Assembly (NCBI GenBank): GCA_041395565.1
Contig: JAWLAI010000012.1
Coordinates: 1-8,497, forward strand
Length of the DNA stretch: 8,497 nt
Reading direction: 5' to 3'
DNA from: Pseudomonadota bacterium
GTDB lineage: Bacteria > Pseudomonadota > Gammaproteobacteria > UBA9214
Shown here: positions 6,380-8,497 of the stretch, in pieces
How the letters are laid out: each line of letters starts with the position of its first letter
How positions within the stretch are numbered: position 1 is the stretch's first letter
The notes under the pieces: generated by a model
The model's input: only the letters and a program-made list of their open reading frames with translations
Told to the model about the DNA's origin: nothing
Databases searched by the model: none
Program-made: the position numbers and the translations under genes

Positions 6380-6499
6380 ACGCCGCCGCCCGCGTTGCAG
6401 GGCAGCGACGCTGCGGACGGGGCCGCGGCAGCCAGTGATCACCGGGTTCGCGTAATGCCGGGCAGCGCGATGCGATGCTCCGCGCCGGTTCTGGATTTA

Positions 6500-6512
6500 C
6501 GTGACTGTCACG
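6500..6512. promoter_or_regulatory. 13-bp odd palindrome CGTGACTGTCACG
   Basis: Perfect 6-bp arms cgtgac and gtcacg flank a central T. The short spacing suggests a protein-binding dyad rather than an RNA hairpin. No regulator is assigned. Confidence 0.3.
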
Positions 6513-6672
6513 CGCCTGCACTGCGGTCTCCGCGCACCGGACCACGACAGGTCACGGTCAGCACACGGTTAAGGGTTACAGGCCCACCTGCGGACGAACG
6601 CTGCTGACAGATTGCTCGGAGATACACGATCCGGGCTGGACCGCTGTCAAAGCGGGCGTGCTCGCCTGCGCC

Positions 6673-6702
6673 TGCGCTATTCCGGAATGGAATATGCGCT
6701 AT
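6673..6702. repeat. TGCGCTAT direct repeat, 22 bases apart, flanking ATTCCGGAAT palindrome
   Basis: tgcgctat occurs at 6673-6680 and 6695-6702, two helical turns apart. Between and overlapping them is the perfect 10-bp palindrome attccggaat (6679-6688). The arrangement looks like a regulator site but matches no consensus known to me. Confidence 0.3.
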
Positions 6703-6736
6703 CAATCTATGCCGGCGCTGCCGGGCGTGTCACCTA

Positions 6737-6746
6737 TACCTAGGTA
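6737..6746. promoter_or_regulatory. 10-bp palindrome TACCTAGGTA, possible LuxR/NarL-type operator
   Basis: tacctaggta is a perfect dyad in an AT-rich island within GC-rich DNA, with TATACC immediately to its left. TAC...GTA half-sites are typical of NarL/FixJ (LuxR-type HTH) response regulators, so such a site is plausible. No cognate regulator gene is in the window. Confidence 0.3.
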
Positions 6747-6813
6747 CTAATTGACAGGAGCTGGCGGCCCGGTTCGCGTTGCTTGCTGGCCGCCCGAGTG
6801 GTGCCACGCGTTT

Positions 6814-6832
6814 GATGATAATGGGTCGCATT
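6814..6832. promoter_or_regulatory. Fur-box-like 19-mer
   Basis: The minus strand reads AATGCGACCCATTATCATC. Against the common gammaproteobacterial pattern AATGANAATNATTNTCATT it agrees at 12 of 16 informative positions. On the plus strand it lies between a possible -35 (TTGATG, 6812-6817) and -10 (TATCAC, 6836-6841, spacing 18), where Fur would repress. No iron gene is adjacent on either strand. Confidence 0.35.
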
Positions 6833-6853
6833 CAGTATCACTCTCATCATCCC

Positions 6854-6888
6854 GGGCAACCGCCTCGGGAACGGGCGGTGTTGTGCCC
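6854..6888. other. Imperfect intergenic hairpin
   Basis: gggca (6854-6858) pairs with tgccc (6884-6888), and accgcc (6859-6864) with ggcggt (6874-6879), with a few unpaired bases on the right side. It starts about 20 bases after the Fur-like site. No T-run follows. Confidence 0.3.
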
Positions 6889-7077
6889 TGGCTGTGTCGC
6901 GACGTGCACGTGCAACGAGCTGCAACACGCTCGCCGCGCCGTGCCTGGAGTCAAAATCGGCATGGTCGCGGCCGCGGGTGATGAAGAGACTGGTTCCAAT
7001 CAACAGCGAATCGAGCGGGCGAGAAGTCAGGGTGGCGTGAGGGTGCGCAGTGCCAGGGCGCCGTGCTGCCGGGTGGC

Positions 7078-7121
7078 GGTACGAGAGGCGCATCCAGACC
7101 CTGCGCAGCACCTCCCGTACC
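7078..7121 (-). terminator. Hairpin behind the OMP gene, possible terminator
   Basis: Arms at 7078-7088 and 7111-7121 form an 11-bp stem with a single mismatch in DNA that is a G-U pair in the minus-strand RNA. An inner gcgca/tgcgc stem extends it. It starts 16 bases after the OMP stop codon. No U-tract follows, so it could be a terminator or a 3' stabiliser. Confidence 0.4.
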
Positions 7122-7137
7122 GTATTGGCGCCGGTAA

Positions 7138-7902
7138 TCAGAAATGCAGGTAGGCGCCTAGGTAGGGTCCAGAAAACTCGATGTTCGCATAGGAGCCATC
7201 GAAATCATCGAGATCCAGTTTGAGTTTGCGGTAGCCGCCCTCGACACCCAGCCGCCAGGGTGTGTCATAGGTGGCGCGGACGGTGAAGTCGTAGAACTTG
7301 TTGCCACTGTATCCCATATAGGAACCGCTGGCATCCACCCCCAGTCCGGTCAGCGGCAGGTCGATGCCTGCGCCCGCGTAGAGCATCAGCGCCACGCCGG
7401 TTGCCGATGCCGTGTCGGTCCCGGAGGTGGCGCCGGTGATGCGGGCATCGAGGTCGAGGTACTTCGCGTTCACGCCCAGATCCAGGTTGGCGACGTTGTC
7501 CAGGAGACGCCAGTACAGGGTCAGGTCGACCTGGTTGAGCTTGACCGCGCTGGTGACGGGTTCGTTGACCGTGAACGTGATGTCACCCCAGGTGAAGTTG
7601 TTCGACAGGACGCCGCTGGCGGAAGTGTCGATCTTGGTGCCCGCGATTTTGACGTTGGGTACCAGCGGGACCGGATGTTCCAGCACGGCGTAGAGCGTGG
7701 TCAGTGAATCGTCGTTGTAGCCGAGGTCGCTATTCACATCGATGTCGTCGGCGGGATTCGTGCTCTTGTAACGTGCCGTTCCGCTGATATCGAAATTCCA
7801 GTAGTTGGCGCCAACCCAGACGCCGAGGGTGTCGGCACGGGCCACCGTGGCCGCCGCCACCAGGGGCAGTACCAGCGCCAGTACGAGCATTGGTCTTTCC
7901 AT
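7138..7902 (-). CDS. TIGR04219-type outer membrane beta-barrel protein
   Basis: The 254-aa product starts at ATG 7902, because GGAG lies nine bases upstream and the signal peptide begins there. ATGs at 7917 and 7929 would add a non-signal prefix. The signal peptide is MERPMLVLALVLPLVAAATV, cleaved after ARA. The mature part resembles the gammaproteobacterial outer membrane family TIGR04219: GVWVGANYWNFDISG near the start, an Asp-rich SDLGYNDDS segment, YAVLEHPVPLVPNVKI, VDLTLYWRLLDNVANLDLGV, YAGAGIDLPLTGLGV, YSGNKFYDFTVRATYDTPW, GYRKLKLDLDDFDGSY, and a terminal GPYLGAYLHF. The C-terminal Phe and alternating aromatic strands fit BAM-dependent barrel insertion, probably 8 or more strands. The family's function is not known to me. 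It stands alone, with long gaps on both sides and a hairpin after the stop, so it is probably monocistronic. Confidence 0.88.
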   Translation of the reverse strand: MERPMLVLALVLPLVAAATVARADTLGVWVGANYWNFDISGTARYKSTNPADDIDVNSDLGYNDDSLTTLYAVLEHPVPLVPNVKIAGTKIDTSASGVLSNNFTWGDITFTVNEPVTSAVKLNQVDLTLYWRLLDNVANLDLGVNAKYLDLDARITGATSGTDTASATGVALMLYAGAGIDLPLTGLGVDASGSYMGYSGNKFYDFTVRATYDTPWRLGVEGGYRKLKLDLDDFDGSYANIEFSGPYLGAYLHF

Positions 7903-7911
7903 CGCATTAGT

Positions 7912-7915
7912 CTCC
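7912..7915 (-). promoter_or_regulatory. Shine-Dalgarno GGAG that decides the OMP start
   Basis: The minus strand reads GGAG nine bases before ATG 7902. The upstream ATG at 7917 overlaps this motif and has no ribosome binding site of its own. Confidence 0.6.
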
Positions 7916-7929
7916 ATGGTTGGTGTCAA

Positions 7930-8275
7930 TGGTGGGTCTGCACGCCATATCGACAGCCAAGGGCGTCAGCCTTAGCCGGGGGCATGCCGGATTCCCCGGA
8001 TCGAACACCTGGCGCTGCGCGCCTGGCGACGCCGATGCTACACGACCCGGCCGCAACCATGCCAGGGAATAAGCCGGCCGGGCCCGGCAGGGTTTGCGGG
8101 TTCGGCAGGCACGGATACCGCGCCGGTGCGCGTGTCGGGTACGCAGCCGCGCCGCCTGCCCGCGCTGTCGCTGCTGCAGGTGGCAGAAACCGCCAGCGAC
8201 GCGGCATGCATTGCGGATCTGGCCAGCCACGCCGACCCGGCTGCGCCGCCGCCCGGCTTGCGAGCGCGGGCCGGT
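7930..8275. other. 346-base gene-less stretch upstream of the OMP gene
   Basis: No gene is supported on either strand. It is very GC-rich, with a 12-bp palindrome gccgggcccggc (8077-8088), a repeated cctggcg (starting near 8009 and 8023), and a weak 5-bp hairpin (8251-8271) just after the stop of the rightmost gene. The OMP promoter must lie here, but no convincing -35/-10 pair could be picked. Confidence 0.6.
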
Positions 8276-8497
8276 CTAGCCGTGCGGCACCTGCTGCTGT
8301 TGTCTTTCCTTGAGGCCCTCGACATGGGTAATGAGGGTGTCAACGGTGTCTTTCAGCAGGTCGAGCTCCGCGACCGTGAGGTCATCGAGCTGTTCCAGGT
8401 TGACCTCGATGGTTTCGATGATCTTCTTGTGCGGACGCTGGAGCGGGCGCATGAAGTAGGCGGTGACCGTGGCGACAATGGTGCCGAAGAACAGCAT
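8276..8497 (-). CDS. Small membrane-anchored protein with charged helical tail, at window edge
   Basis: At least 73 codons, ending in TAG at 8276-8278. An ATG coincides with the last three bases of the window (8495-8497). That could be the true start, but the upstream sequence and ribosome binding site are not visible, so the gene may continue outside. Residues 1-18 (MLFFGTIVATVTAYFMRP) form a probable membrane segment followed by basic residues, suggesting a cytoplasmic tail. Residues about 24-66 are acidic and helical with Leu/Val/Ile spacing compatible with a coiled coil (IIETIEVNLEQLDDL, ELDLLKDTVDTLITHVEGL), ending in a Gln run. I do not recognise a family. Codon use fits the neighbours, and no stop interrupts the frame. 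Confidence 0.55.
   Translation of the reverse strand: MLFFGTIVATVTAYFMRPLQRPHKKIIETIEVNLEQLDDLTVAELDLLKDTVDTLITHVEGLKERQQQQVPHG

Larger units (their letters stand above)
6316..7137. other. 822-base gene-less stretch between the OMP gene and the four-gene cluster
   Basis: No frame on either strand shows recognisable protein motifs. The open frames here are Arg/Ala/Pro-rich products of GC-rich sequence. The stretch contains several palindromes (6353-6379, 6500-6512, 6679-6688, 6737-6746), a Fur-box-like site at 6814-6832, a hairpin at 6854-6888 and a hairpin just behind the OMP gene (7078-7121). It is unusually long for a bacterial intergenic region and may hold a small RNA, a lost gene or a complex promoter. 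Confidence 0.65.

Noticed and set aside
6740..7111. 123-codon minus-strand frame in the long intergenic stretch
   Set aside because: Its first codons are the hairpin behind the OMP gene. The composition is Arg/Ala/Thr-rich, with no ribosome binding site and no motifs.
8126..8497. Plus-strand frame from a GTG that stays open to the window end
   Set aside because: Beyond 8276 it is the codon-aligned antisense of the small membrane protein, which happens to lack TTA, CTA and TCA codons. Upstream part has no motif and no good start.
1..8497. CRISPR array, tRNA, rRNA, insertion sequence or toxin-antitoxin pair
   Set aside because: No regularly spaced repeats, cloverleaf, transposase motif, terminal inverted repeats or paired small genes with ribosome binding sites could be found.

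Overview
The window is GC-rich DNA that looks like a Gammaproteobacterium chromosome. This is an inference from three things: an outer membrane protein of the TIGR04219 type, a stand-alone EF-G of the second (non-str-operon) type, and secreted proteins ending in Ca-binding repeats plus a dockerin-like module of a kind seen in aquatic Gammaproteobacteria. No tRNA, rRNA, CRISPR array, transposase or integrase was recognised.

Layout. Positions 1-201 hold the 3' end of an EF-G-like gene on the plus strand, followed by a strong 12-bp hairpin. Every other gene is on the minus strand and converges on it. Reading the minus strand from the right: a short membrane protein reaching the window edge (8276-8497); a TIGR04219-type outer membrane protein (7138-7902); an 822-base gene-less stretch rich in palindromes (6316-7137); then a tight four-gene cluster. 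The cluster is a small signal-bearing beta-helix protein (5929-6315), a PhoD-like metallophosphoesterase without signal peptide (4508-5926), a jelly-roll-like protein without signal peptide (3684-4511), and a secreted DUF1566-like protein with Ca-binding repeats and a dockerin-like C-terminus (2446-3678). After a 372-base gap comes a second, secreted PhoD-like protein with TSP3-like repeats and a dockerin-like C-terminus (319-2073).

How the genes may work together. Two PhoD-like enzymes in one locus suggest phosphate-ester or phosphodiester scavenging, or turnover of a phosphate-containing surface polymer. The beta-helix and jelly-roll folds would suit polysaccharide binding. Two unrelated N-terminal modules carry the same kind of D-rich linker and dockerin-like tail, which suggests a shared extracellular anchoring or docking mechanism. 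The first three genes of the cluster overlap or nearly touch, so they are probably co-translated. The functional links are inference.

Most notable points: (1) the first PhoD-like gene carries a compensated pair of frameshifts, and the coherent ancestral peptide, interrupted by one TAG, is readable in another frame; (2) the two dockerin-like tails contain the same two repeat types in opposite order; (3) the long non-coding stretches hold several unexplained palindromes, a Fur-box-like site and a triple CATGAC array.
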